Assembly (NCBI GenBank): GCA_018907035.1
Contig: JACCIC010000037.1
Span: 1,975,001 to 2,039,000 of the forward strand
From: Sycobia sp. Sy_11
Lineage: Eukaryota > Arthropoda > Insecta > Hymenoptera > Epichrysomallidae
Length of the DNA stretch: 64,000 nucleotides
Reading direction: 5' to 3'
In this document: one piece after another, positions 34,821 to 45,964 of the stretch
How the letters are laid out: the number at the start of each line of letters is the position of its first letter
How positions within the stretch are numbered: position 1 is the first letter of the stretch
The notes under the pieces: generated by a model
What the model was told of the DNA's origin: nothing
Database searches by the model: none
What the model saw: only the letters and a program-made list of their open reading frames with translations
Translations under genes and position numbers: made by a program

Positions 34821-34906
34821 TCCGTATACATAAACACGCACGTATATACATAACATAACACGTATATACATATACATTCCGTATGTATATACATAAACAC
34901 GCACCG
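34821..34906. repeat. Local duplication
   Basis: TCCGTATACATAAACACGCA at 34821 recurs from 34878 with an inserted GTATGTATA. Between the copies CGTATATACATA occurs twice, 20 bp apart (34841 and 34861). Confidence 0.8.
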
Positions 34907-34909
34907 TGG

Positions 34910-36090
34910 TAAAACGGGAGAACTTGGTTAATTATCCAGCACACATTCCCTCTGTGCCGGGAAATGCCATTTTCGTGTATAAATTCAGAAGCCGAAAAGG
35001 GCGACGCGAAATGTTTCGTGTGAACTCGCTCTTCCCGCGATTCCAGCCAGGGATATGGAAAGGGAGATGGGATTAACGATATTATGGGGGGGAGGTTAAG
35101 CTTTTTTTTTGTTAATGCAGTTGCCGTGTGCGCGAAAGGAGCTTTGCCAATGCCAAACCGATACGGGCTTCTAATAAAAACAAATCGGATTTCTGTACAG
35201 AGGAAGGGATTGGGCGATGTCGGCAATACGGCATTGAGTTCTTTCCACCTGCTGATTCCCATCAATAATTGTTGATTCTTTGTACAATTGCATATTAGAA
35301 AAAAGTTGTATGAATATTAATATTCCTGAAGATAAGTGAATAATGGACGAAGTCTTTGACACGAATCTCATATTTCTAAGATATACATATATTGATTTAT
35401 TTATTGTTCAATATATTTTATTTAAAATACCGAACTTTACATTTCTCTATTCACGATGAACTTTACTTGTAACGTAAAAGATTTTTCTTATCTGATAAAT
35501 AAATCAAATGTAACTATTTAACTATCTGCTACTGCTCACAGTTTGACTCACATAAATTATATAAGAGCTGCGAAAATCTAATTGAGATACGTAAGTACAC
35601 TCGAGTACATACGATCGGTCTTGTTCGGGCTTACGATAATCCTAATATCGCCTCTCTTTCGGTACGCAGCATAAATAATTTCTTAAGCATTATAGTCCAA
35701 CTTATCCTCTAACCAGGCGCATTTTCAAAGCGCGAGTCTCAATTAGGCCCCGATATCCGCAATGAATGTAAATTGATTTTATCCGATTTGCATTATGCTA
35801 CGCCGAACTCTGCTCAGACTCTTTCAACGCGTATACATACATATATAGCCTGAAACACCCATACTCTCTCTCCACGACTGCTCGTCGGACTCTCGGCGAA
35901 GATTGGCATTAAAGCAAAAAGGCCTTTCAAAGTATGCTCTTTACTCCCCTCCCCGCGATTCCTCCCGCTCCACGATCGGTAATCCAGGTACACGAGTGTC
36001 TGGCGCGAAGTTAAGACATTGAGACGCGGTGACGGTACGGCGAAGTGGTAGTTAATCTGTTAATGTGGATTTTTTGCGAAGAAAAACAGG
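34910..36090. other. Mixed to AT-rich non-coding DNA
   Basis: Contains an inverted octamer ATTTGCAT at 35786-35793, in a repeat-free segment with CAATTA near 35738. No credible frame. Confidence 0.5.

Positions 36091-36147
<57 letters not shown>
36091..36147. repeat. Compound (TG)n-(TA)n microsatellite
   Basis: Six TG units pass into about 23 TA units at 36102. Confidence 0.95.
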
Positions 36148-36148
<1 letters not shown>

Positions 36149-36256
36149 CTGGAACATTCGGTATGAAACACACCCACGTCTCATTTAGATGTTGTATCCG
36201 TTGAGAGCCGCGCGCTTAACTAGACACAATTTGAATTACTTTCACTTTAATTCTCT

Positions 36257-36283
36257 CACACACACACACACGCGCGCGCGCGC
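36257..36283. repeat. Compound (CA)n-(CG)n microsatellite
   Basis: Seven CA units pass into six or seven CG units, as at 18775-18806. Confidence 0.95.
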
Positions 36284-36289
36284 TTTGAG

Positions 36290-36880
36290 AAAGTTCAATG
36301 CGCCGTATAATACACATCGATGAAAATGCCGTTCCATTATAAACGAGCTCGCAACTCGCATAGTAATATGGAAAATTTTTGCTTTTGCTCTTTCTCTTCT
36401 TGTTAAGTGAATAATTTCGCTGCTTATCCAAAATTTCCGATCTATATTATATAATCATAACACCGCTCTATATCGACACTCCCAACGAAAAATGTGATAT
36501 TCCCAATCCTCACAGCGAATATAAAAGCACATTTCCAATTTCACATTCAGTCCGAAAACATTTTCGGTGTTTATGTAGACAATTAGCAGAATTGATCATT
36601 TTAAATGGAAAATTCAAATAATCGACAATTGACAAATCCATAGCAAATATGCATGTAATTTCAAAGACTGCAAATTACAGACATTAATTACTGAACTCAA
36701 ATAATTTTCATTTAAACCAATTGAAGTGGATTCAGTTTGCAGACAGCACGCGCGATTACAAGTGGAAATTTGCCACTTTTCATCGCGTATACTTCTCTAA
36801 TCGTTACGGGAAAAAGCATCGTATTTATGCATTTACCCCCCAGATAAATTCCCCCTTCGGTTTTCCGTACACATCGCGAT
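36290..36880. other. AT-rich spacer
   Basis: Nothing specific seen. Confidence 0.55.
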
Positions 36881-37480
36881 ATAATCGTTGCGCGTGCGCC
36901 ATGCTCGCGCGCTGGTCCGGCCAAAGCGATCGGTACTTCGCGACCGCGTCTGAGGACTTTCCGCTCGGAAAATCCAACGCGCGAAGAATCCTAGATCCAC
37001 GTACGCTGTGCTTTTTTGCGGCAGGAGCGATCGTACGCCCCCCCCCCCGCCGCCAAGCCGACTCTTACGAGCACGCGGTACCGAGACCGCGTCGGACGCT
37101 GCGGCGGGAGGACGGCGCAGGAAACCCAAATCGTCGCTTCCGAGAGGGCGGGAGGAGGGGCGCTATAACCGCACGCGCGCGACCGACTCGCCCAAGGTCA
37201 CGTGTCGTCGACTCCGCGCGCTGCTGCGGCTGCCGTTGCAGTCGCGCGCCGCGCCGCGCCGCCGCCGCCGCCACCGCCGCCGCGTTACGACCGGTTTCTT
37301 GTCGGCGCTGATGGCGCGCGGCAGCCGGCCGGCTGGCCATCGTCTCGGCCGAATGTACCCCGTGTTCGGTTTGTACGCGGCGGGGCGCGGATGGGGCGAC
37401 GCGTAGGTGGCGCAATGTAAAAGAGTTTCAGAGGATACTTGTTGCGGGCAGTTCGCACGCGAGCAGGGAGTGAACGGGGA
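36880..37480. other. CpG-rich block
   Basis: The most CpG-dense block of the window, with C11 at 37038-37048 and a GCC trinucleotide run at 37256-37282. Four to six frames are open at once across both strands (up to 196 codons), with Arg/Ala/Pro-rich translations, so none is credited. Could be a promoter-type CpG block; no TATA or initiator stands out. Confidence 0.55.
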
Positions 37481-37499
37481 TTCGGAAGGAATTGGCGAA

Positions 37500-37890
37500 G
37501 AAACTGCACATTGTTGGCGAGTTTTGTGTTTAATTAAAATTCGAAACCATTCCATTGTTAAGATACTTTGAGAAACTTTGAGCATTTTATTAAGGGAATC
37601 ATTCATTTCTATGGCGAAATTTAATAGAACATTATTTTATAGATGAAAAAACATTACTCCGTCGCTCTACATTTTACTCATAGAAATACAAGGAGAGAGA
37701 AAAAATAAAACAAAACGTGAATTCATATCGAAATCCAAAAAAAATACAAGAAAAAATACGCGGCGGCAGTAATTTTTATATGCCTCGCATCCCGCCGGAA
37801 ATAATATAAGGACGCTGAAAAGGTCTAAAAAAGATGTCTAACACGCTCCGCTGAAAGCGGTTTAATCGACGATTGTCTTTACGACTACTT
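37500..37890. other. AT-rich spacer
   Basis: Nothing specific seen. Confidence 0.55.
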
Positions 37891-37894
37891 TGGA

Positions 37895-38007
<113 letters not shown>

Positions 38008-38009
38008 GA

Positions 38010-38725
38010 AGAAACCGGTGCGATCAGCCGCGGCTCATATACTATAAAGCCCGTATCGATTTTTATACAGGTAAATGCAGCAAAGCGATGGGTTATTGCT
38101 GCCATAATGCGCGTATGGATGAGCGCGCGAAGAGGAAAGGCGCGGCGTCGCGGTAAGGGGCGCTCGTGAATTTTGAAGGATAAAAATCCTCGCTTTTTCG
38201 TCGTGAGAGGGGGATGGGAGGCGGAGCGAGAGACGCGCGCCCTGCCACGACTCTCTTCTTTTAGCCTTGACATTAAGACGGAAGGAAGGGTACTCTAGGT
38301 GCTTCTGCTCGTCGGCCCCGTTAAAAATCAAAACCCAGCCAATATCGTATTATGATGTATACTTTTAACATTTCCGAAACCCTCACGATCACCGGGCTGT
38401 TATATCGCCGGATAAATGGAACGGAGGCGCGGCTGGCGACGATGATTTACCTGAGCGGCATATTTAAAAATGAACTAAATCGCTCTAGCTTAGACGCGAA
38501 ACGATCCCTAAAAGATCAATATAGTTTCGTTTATTTTAGTCGAAAACACGGATGACCCTTACATACGAATGGACGAACAGCGCCTCGATTGGTACACCCA
38601 GTACGTAGGATATACGGAGACACGGGCCTCGAAGTTCTGCGGCGATGGCGGGGCGCGCACGTGCGCGCGACCCAAGAGAGATAATGCGTAGGCAGTAGGA
38701 CCAGAGAAAGAGAGACGAAGGGAGG

Positions 38726-38729
<4 letters not shown>
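38010..38729. other. Mixed non-coding DNA
   Basis: Moderately GC-rich; purine-rich just before the GA tract at 38730. The minus-strand frames through that tract are artefacts. Confidence 0.5.

Positions 38730-38773
<44 letters not shown>
38730..38773. repeat. (AG)n microsatellite
   Basis: Twenty-two uninterrupted units, preceded by GGAGGGAGGG. Confidence 0.95.
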
Positions 38774-38776
<3 letters not shown>

Positions 38777-38779
38777 GCA

Positions 38780-39690
38780 CGAAGGAGTCCGTCTGGAGGG
38801 AGTGAATAGCGGCTCGCCGCAGCACCACCGCCCGCGACGGAAAGCACGAGACGCGCGTCCGTGCGCAAATTTTATCGGCCCCGCCATTAAAAGTGCAGAG
38901 AATGAGAAAGAGAGGGAGAAAGAGCGGCGAACTCTCGATCGTCTTCTCCCCGTCCTCCGCTCTTCGCCGCCCATAGGCCTCGGAGACAACTGTGCCTTGC
39001 AGTCTGTGCGTGTGCGTCTCGTCTGCGTATGCACCACGAAGGACCAAGCCGGATAACTGGTTTTCTCCTCGTCCCTTTCTCTCTCTCACTCTCTCTATGT
39101 TTCCAAAAAGAATGCGTTAGCGATCCCTGTCTTCAACGCGCTCCCTTCTCCTTCAGCAGAATGCGTTTTCGCAGAAAAATAAAATCGTTCAAAATATTCG
39201 TATAGTAACGATTTTGAACAGTTATCGATTGCCGTTATACATCCATGCACTTTTTCCATTAGTGATTGAAGATAAGCGCGCTCGCTTTAAAAATAATGGT
39301 TTATCATTCGGATAAATAACCAAGTATTTCTAATCGGTAAAAAGATTATACAGAATGCGCAAAAGATAACTACTATATTTATCGCAATTCTTCAATGCAC
39401 ATTTTGTTAAATAAAACTGTTCAAGTCTAAGTTGCAATAATTCTTCTGTTGTAGATATTGAATCCGTGATCAAGTAAAAAATGGATAGTGAACCAAAATA
39501 CATCTGTGAATATTGTATTGCAGATATTCATTTATTAATTATAACCAATGGCTTATCATGTATCATCTGACATCCTAATACATAGTTATAATAACCTGTA
39601 TCGGCTTAACCTTAAACTCAAAGTCTCGCCTATTACTCGCTCGACTCTCCCGGTTCGAAAGCAGGTGCGCAATTTCGCATAAATTAAGCC
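38780..39690. other. Mixed, then AT-rich non-coding DNA
   Basis: GC-rich to about 39050, then AT-rich. No credible gene. Confidence 0.5.
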
Positions 39691-39840
39691 TATATATAAG
39701 GAGGCACAAAGTATCCTTGAGCCGAGTGCTTACCAGCCCTGCATTGTTGATCTATATAAATATACTATAGGTATGCATTTCTCCAATTCAATTCTTAAAT
39801 TGCGTTCCCCAGCTTCCCTATCTCGCGTGCTTCGGTGAGT
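39691..39840 (+). promoter_or_regulatory. TATA-like site followed by a consensus splice donor
   Basis: TATATATAAGG at 39691-39701 is followed 134 bp downstream by TTCG|GTGAGTAT, a near-perfect 5' splice site with the junction at 39834/39835. A pyrimidine-leaning stretch ending CCCCAG at 39812 also lies between. A short untranslated first exon is possible; there is no clear initiator. Confidence 0.15.
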
Positions 39841-40041
39841 ATATAATAATAATGAGAAGATGAACTTGATGAACCTACAATGATAGTACAAGCCGCTTTA
39901 AAATTTAATTAGTGCAATAAACGAGGAATATTTTAATAATGAAGTATCAGAAATAATATTTATATTTACAATTTATAACAATTACATTATACATACAACG
40001 CTGTAATTTACTTGAAAATTTGTATACTGTTCAACAATTCT

Positions 40042-40070
40042 AGTTGACAATTGACAGGCAGTTGACAATT
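40042..40070 (+). repeat. AGTTGACAATT direct repeat
   Basis: The 11-mer is present at 40042-40052 and 40060-40070 with a third TTGACA between them (40051-40056, extending to TTGACAG). Three TGACA words in 29 bp resemble TALE-homeodomain (Hth/Meis) cores. Confidence 0.5.
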
Positions 40071-40079
40071 CACTAAAAA

Positions 40080-40446
40080 GCTCAGTAAATGCCGACGTAA
40101 GAGTCGCTAAACTTTTAGCTTCTGTGCTAGATTACCGGCATATTCACACAAATGGCTACCGTTCGTAACATAATTACGGGTGCTCTATTTTCGCCTTTGC
40201 TTAAGCAAATAGCAGGGTCAGAGCAAAGAATGGTCTTGGAGATCGCGATCTATCCCGACGAGCTCGGGTTTTCATAAGAATTAAAAACCGAGCTATTATT
40301 TAAACTCTTCTATTACTGAATCATAAAGAGTTTATCGTAATACTGCAAGAAGTTTGTCTAATTCTTCTGAATTCATCAATATTTTCAATTTCCCAGTTTA
40401 GTAAAAATATAGAACGTCGCAAGGTGACCGAGTCTTCTCCATATAC

Positions 40447-40448
<2 letters not shown>
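40080..40448. other. Mixed non-coding DNA
   Basis: Nothing specific seen. Confidence 0.5.

Positions 40449-40503
<55 letters not shown>
40449..40503. repeat. (AT)n microsatellite
   Basis: About 27 uninterrupted units. Confidence 0.95.
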
Positions 40504-40508
<5 letters not shown>

Positions 40509-40717
40509 TTTACTTTTATTTTACGACAACTCCGTTATCTAATCTCGATCGTGCTTTCTCGGTTTTCTATGTATTAGACGAGATGCCGTTTCAACGCAGT
40601 TCGTCACACTACATAAAATTACATCTTTGAACTAAACCTTTAAATCAATTAGATAAATTTTTATTGTTCGAAACCATCGCTCGCTATGAGAAATCATGAA
40701 TTCTTTGAAGCGCGCCG

Positions 40718-40722
<5 letters not shown>

Positions 40723-40785
<63 letters not shown>
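40723..40785. repeat. (TA)n microsatellite, 63 bp
   Basis: About 31 uninterrupted units, 220 bp from the preceding AT tract. Confidence 0.95.
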
Positions 40786-40789
<4 letters not shown>

Positions 40790-41664
40790 CAGACAGACAA
40801 ATTGTATAAGAAAGAAAAATACGCCGCGGCACCCAGAGCAAATCATTTCCGATCATAATAAATTGCGTTCCGGCGGCGCGAAACCGACTTATCCATTACG
40901 CAATTTCATGGCCATAAAGACAAAGCGCGGATGAGCCAAATCGATCACCGATACGCCTGGTCTCCCCGCGCCGCCGCCTCTCTGCAAATCCTTTTTTGTT
41001 CGACCGACACAGCGCGCTCGGAGATATCCGGTCGAGAGTCAAAAATGATAAATCCAAGGATGAGAGAAACGACTCCCGCTACTTTCCTTCCCCTGCCCGC
41101 TACCGATTCGGTTGGGCGGGCGAGGAGGCAGCGGGATTTTCCTCCTCCCCTCCCCCTGTAGAAGGGACGAGAAGTTGATTGGAATTGGTGGAAACAGAGG
41201 AGGGGGGATAGCGCGAAAATGAGAGGAAGGAGTAGAGATAGCGAAATAGAAGGGGCTGGGTGGGAGGAGAGGGTTGGAAGGAGGACCAGAAATGTTGGAA
41301 ACCATAATTGGAGTGTACGGCTCGTAAACGTGAACTTCGCCATGACTGGTGCGCCGTCGCAGTGCGGCGCGCACGCGCTCCTAATTGCAGCGTCTAACTT
41401 TCGAATTTCCTCTCTAGCCTGTCTCTCCTCCGCCCCTCTACTCCTCGCTCTCTTTCCCCGCTATCGGTTCGCAAAACACCCGAGGACTACGGCGATTCTT
41501 GGGATATTTCTCCTATTTCTATACAAGTTCCCGTGTGCGCGCACTCCCTTCACGATCGAAGGAACGCGCGACTTGGTCTCTATTACTAATACGCTCAACT
41601 TCCTTTGTAAATCGCTGAACGTCGTGGCGATTTTCCGGCTGAGTCCCCTAAAGAGCAATGCTAT
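40790..41664. other. Mixed GC non-coding DNA
   Basis: Contains a G4-type motif at 41252-41273. A 202-codon ATG frame (41219-41827) runs through the downstream CT and CA tracts, which supply its last 50 or so codons; the earlier part has no recognisable domain. Confidence 0.5.
41252..41273 (+). other. G-quadruplex-type motif
   Basis: Four G-runs of at least three (GGGG, GGG, GGG, GGG) separated by loops CT, T and AGGAGA. Confidence 0.7.
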
Positions 41665-41767
<103 letters not shown>

Positions 41768-41769
41768 CG

Positions 41770-42089
41770 AGACACGACGCTGTTAATGAGCCGAGAAGAC
41801 ATAAGCGCGCATATTGCGCGCTGCTGAACACGCGTATTATATATAGAGTTTGAAAGTGAGTCGAAATGAGAATTGTAATGAAACAAAAGAAGAAAGAAAT
41901 CAGACCGATCGTTTTGTAGTAGTCGAATCTTAAGCCTCGAGAGAGTGACCACCCTTACCCCAGGTGAATTCAAGAACGAAGAGAAAAAGAGGAGAGATTC
42001 GAAGTCATTCCCCCGATGTTTCATTCCGTTTTCTCCGTTGAGATTTCCGTCAGCAGAAAACGCCCCGGGACCGAGGTGTCAACTACGAT
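41770..42089. other. Mixed non-coding DNA
   Basis: Purine-rich near 41870-41910 and 41975-42005. Nothing else. Confidence 0.5.
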
Positions 42090-42143
42090 GTGTATATATA
42101 TATATGTGTGTGTACGCGCGCGCGCGCGTGTGTGTGTGTGTAT
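42090..42143. repeat. Four-part alternating repeat TA-TG-CG-TG
   Basis: (TA)7, (TG)4, a TACG link, (CG)6 and (TG)8 lie in series, so about 54 bp alternate purine and pyrimidine almost without a break. Confidence 0.93.
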
Positions 42144-42149
42144 CGTATA

Positions 42150-43089
42150 GATTTTCCTCCATTTCGTGCGTATATACACGCCATTGCGACCACGTAACCA
42201 CACGAGGTGTTATTTTTTCTCTTTGCTATATTTCTCGCCCCTGTAAATTGCATAGTGTCGCCAGTGCACTTCGGGTTCGGCGATCCGATACGTTTACTCA
42301 CGCCAACACATATCCACACATACACACTCCGGATAAAATCGACGAGACAGATTTCCGCTCCGCAATTTTCCCCGTCGCCGTTTGGCCCCGGGATAAAACG
42401 CTACTGGGACGTATGGGCGAAGGTGGCCATGCGCGTGAGAGAAAGAGTAAAGCACGTGCGGACCCCCTCGGTTTGGATACCAATACTATTGATCGGTGAG
42501 GGGGGGGGGAGTCGAGGTCGCAGATTGAGATCTATATATAGAAAGAATAGAGAGAGTACGTTGTTGGCGAAAAACGTAGCTGTGGTGCCGTTTGTCCGAG
42601 GAAAAGGATATTCGCCTTTGTTCCTGAGTTTCGACGCCCGAGTGCCGAAGAGAATTTACCGTTGAAATTATTTTAAGCTTGAACAATTGTTCTTTGACAA
42701 TGCAATAATCTGGAATTTCTGATTTAATAAGAATTTTTTAAAAATGAATAGATTTTTTATCAAAAGTTTTTCAACTTCATTGAGAAACATAATTTCTTAT
42801 ATGCTTTTTTGCGGCAAGAGGAATAATAGCGCTATATATTAATAACACCATATTTCTAGAAATACAGACAAAGTCTCTATCCTCTCGGAACAGCAAGTAC
42901 CTTCGAAATCCCTATTAACGTCAAGATATCTAAAAATTACGAATGCATCAAAGACGTTGCCTCAAGTGCGCGGCTTAATTTGGATGCAGTGCTTCGAATG
43001 TACGCAAGATTTAATTAGGCGATAAACACAATTTTATCAAGCCGTCTCTACATTGGAGTCAATGTCATCCTCAAAATACTTCTCGAAGC
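42150..43089. other. Mixed, then AT-rich non-coding DNA
   Basis: G10 at 42500-42509; AT-rich from 42660. No credible gene. Confidence 0.5.
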
Positions 43090-43548
43090 ATGGAAATTCT
43101 CACCAATTCCCTACGAACTAACGAAAACTTCGAAACCACCGGCAAACGGGCTGCGGTTTATCTCCTACTACAGACTACCAGATATAGGAATTTCCTGACA
43201 ATGAGCGACAAAGTTTTAATCGGAGAAAATAAGTTGGCGATCGAGGCCTCTGCGCGAAAATTCACGCGGCCTCACTTTGGAACGGTGAATTTTCTACAGA
43301 ATAATTCTCTCGTGCGCAACACAGAAGCCTCGCACTCGTATAGCTCGCTGCTTCGTGAATTTGAGCGAATTAAATCGCGCTCACGCGTTGCGCTCCGTCA
43401 TGGCGTTAATTACTTCGCGCCGCGAGAGCGCAGATTTTCGAAAGTCACCGCGCTGAGTATAAAGCGAGAGAGCCTCTCGCGCGCGGCCGTTTTTCGATTT
43501 TCGCGGGTCGCAACGCTCGGTCGAGCTGATTCGACGCCCCGCGCTTGA
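43090..43548 (+). other. Unassigned ATG open frame (152 codons)
   Basis: ATG at 43090 and TGA at 43546-43548, with no microsatellite inside. The translation has balanced amino-acid use but contains no domain, signal peptide or membrane segment that I recognise, and no neighbouring splice or promoter signal supports it. A random frame of this length is possible in about 64 kb of six-frame sequence at near-even GC. Confidence 0.12.
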
Positions 43549-43549
43549 T

Positions 43550-44740
43550 TAACGCTTTTTTCCGCACCCCCTCCTCTCTCTATACGTTGGACTCTCCTAG
43601 GCAAGGGAGAGGAAATCGCACGAGAAGCAAGAAACTATGGAGGGAGGAAGAAAGAGAGAAAGAGTAAGGGAGAGAGAAAGATTTTTGCCAGAGAACCGCG
43701 CCGATTCGATGCACAGAACGCGCAGATGATTAAAGCGCGGGAACGCTGCGAGAGACGCCTTCGTAGGTCTTGTCCTTAATTTTCCGTGGGAAGGTACGGA
43801 GGCAGGTGCGGAAAGAGGAGGGGAAAGCGAGGCATTGGCGCTGCAGGAAGAGCCTGTAATGACTCTGCATACCGGTGGTTGTCAATGGCTGGAACTCGAA
43901 GTTTCCTCTGATTTGATCGATAATAGATATAGATTTCAACTCTTTACGGAATCATTAGCGAATCAGTTTGGTTTGATTGATCAATTAATTACCGTTTCAA
44001 TTTCATTAATGATGATTACTTCCGTGACTTTTCTTATGTTTGATAAAATATATAGAGGCTTCAATGGTCCTTCATTTAGATTTTTATAAATATTTTCTAC
44101 GTACATGTATGCTCATTAAAATCGTGCATATACTGCCATGCTTTAAATGATAAAATTCTGAAAATATTTTGTGCACATGAAGAAATTTTGAAATTCGGAT
44201 TATCTTCTTGTTTTATTATTACTACATTTACACTGCTTATACTGTATATAACTTGAAATTGGATCTTCACCTTTCATCAAAGTTAATAGTTCACATATAT
44301 CAATGCGTGTGTCTCAATTCCGAAGAAATATATCCAAAATTACTTAAACATCGTAGGTGCCCAAGATCAAATTCTAACAATATGATTACATCAATTCGAA
44401 ATCTACGAAATGCTTTCTCTGTCGTATAGCTCTAAATTATATTTAGAGATTTATGAAAATTGCAACAGTAAAAAAACGCCAGTGGATCAATCAAACCTGG
44501 CCAGTCCAATCTATACAATCTGAAAATCATTTTACCAGCGCACAAGAAAATTTGAAAGTTTCCAAACAATGTGTCACAGAATATACATTCAAAGTGGAAA
44601 TCTAATTTCGATGCCATGACGAATTATTTCATTGTTTTTCTCATTTACTTAATCTATCAAATTGTATCGATCATCAACGATTTACTGCATTTTTCATACA
44701 ATTATGTTAGAGGAAATGAATACAGCATCCAAATAACTAA
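43550..44740. other. Mixed, then AT-rich non-coding DNA
   Basis: Purine-rich at 43620-43690, AT-rich from 43900. A plus-strand frame at 43835-44089 lacks an ATG at its 5' end and has no domain. Confidence 0.5.
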
Positions 44741-44745
44741 GGTTC

Positions 44746-44937
44746 TTGACCAATGAATCCCAAGCCGAGAATTCGACCAAACAATCCTGGCTCATAAACC
44801 GACTACATATCGATCGATTTTCCGATCTGCGTCACCGCATCGACTCATGTAAGAGACATCGGCCGAATGTTCCAATCACCCAGCGGCACAAAACGGCGAA
44901 GTTTCGAAACGAGATCCTCTTCCTGGAGGATATTTGA
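44746..44937 (+). other. Open frame, coding-like composition (part of a cluster)
   Basis: Sixty-three codons with balanced, charged composition and no repeat. The first codon is TTG and a stop lies four codons upstream, so it could only be an exon fragment. It is one of three successive non-repetitive frames within 900 bp. Confidence 0.12.
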
Positions 44938-44947
44938 ACTGTGAAGT

Positions 44948-45133
44948 ATGCGACCACCAGATTCCTTCATCTCCACCCCACGCCCCAGCCCAGCTCCGAG
45001 TCCATATCGAAAAGGAGACTCGATCGTAGAATCATCAGCCGCTGCCCTCAAAGTCTTGAGCGAGATCACCTTCCATCAGTATACGTACTGCGGTGTATCG
45101 ATCGACGTTCCAGCGATCCGAGAGATGCAATAA
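44948..45133 (+). other. ATG open frame (61 codons), coding-like
   Basis: ATG at 44948 with A at -3, stop at 45131-45133. A proline/serine-rich first third is followed by a mixed, hydrophobic-patterned segment. Codon third positions favour C. I recognise no family. It starts 11 bp after the frame ending at 44937 but in a different phase, so a single continuous protein would need an intron. Confidence 0.15.
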
Positions 45134-45205
45134 TATCAACCTCGAGAACGTTGCTATATACGGGCGCTTGTCCAAGGAATGACATGATTCCTCCTCACCT
45201 TCCTC

Positions 45206-45212
<7 letters not shown>

Positions 45213-45260
<48 letters not shown>
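45213..45260. repeat. (TC)n microsatellite ending in AG
   Basis: About 24 units followed at once by AGTTAA, so the tract plus CAG at 45260-45262 mimics a very strong 3' splice site in front of the open frame that begins at 45293. Confidence 0.95.
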
Positions 45261-45264
<4 letters not shown>

Positions 45265-45292
45265 AATTTGCCGCAGCTCCGTGTTCGAGTAA

Positions 45293-45643
45293 GGTATTAT
45301 AGCGGGTTGTAATTTTGGCCAGCAACGAGAGGCGCGCCCGATCAGTTGCGTATCCAAGAATTATGGTCGCGGCGTGGTCGGGGAGTTGCGCCCTATCCGT
45401 GCCCGCGACTCCCTCAACGCCAATCCACTTGGCCCGTTGTTTGTACACTACGACAGCTCCGTCGGCGCTCGTATAATTCCCGAAAGAACTTTCGTTACGG
45501 CGGCAACGGCGATAAAGACCGCAGAATCGGTAATGCCGCTCGGCGTGTCGATTAATGCGGGCGAAAGGATTTTCCCCCGTCACGATATTGACGCAGCCAT
45601 AAAATTAAATCTGGGATGGAATGGGCAGCGTGTACAGTTGTAG
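45293..45643 (+). other. Open frame after a CT tract, coding-like
   Basis: Open for 116 codons from just after a stop at 45290-45292 to TAG at 45641-45643. It has balanced composition and hydrophobic/charged alternation, particularly in the last 60 codons. No ATG lies at its start; the (TC)n-AG at 45262 could act as a splice acceptor. The opposite strand is also open over 106 codons, so composition may explain both. No family recognised. Confidence 0.15.
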
Positions 45644-45892
45644 GTTTCTAGAGCCTGTTGAGGGGCGTTTAAAGAAGGGCAGTTTTCTTAATTCCTGTAA
45701 TTTGAAAATTCAATTCATTTCTCAATTAAACCTCGTATATGTATTCGAATTTTATATCATGAGCTTTACCTATCGTAAAATATTGAAAAAATACGATATT
45801 GTAATAATTAGATAACATGAGAAACTTATATCACTTACGTATTCTTGGGAGCAAGTTGTAAATCTAGCATATGTAACTCACCTGAAACAGAA

Positions 45893-45964
45893 AGCAATTA
45901 TATTCAGTTAATAATCAGCAATTATATTTAGTTAATAATTAGCAATTATATTTTGTTAATAATA
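45893..45964. repeat. 24-bp minisatellite, three copies
   Basis: Three adjacent 24-bp units beginning AGCAATTATATT at 45893, 45917 and 45941. Unit 2 differs from unit 1 at two positions, and unit 3 at a few more. A clean head-to-tail array in otherwise AT-rich DNA. Confidence 0.95.

Noticed and set aside
36721..37415. Frames of up to 196 codons on both strands in the 37-kb CpG-rich block
   Set aside because: Several frames are open at once, the longest plus-strand one has no ATG at its 5' end, and GCC and C runs dominate.
40127..40141. GCTAGATTACC resembles part of miR-79
   Set aside because: Only 11 bases match, the seed region does not, and no precursor hairpin is visible.
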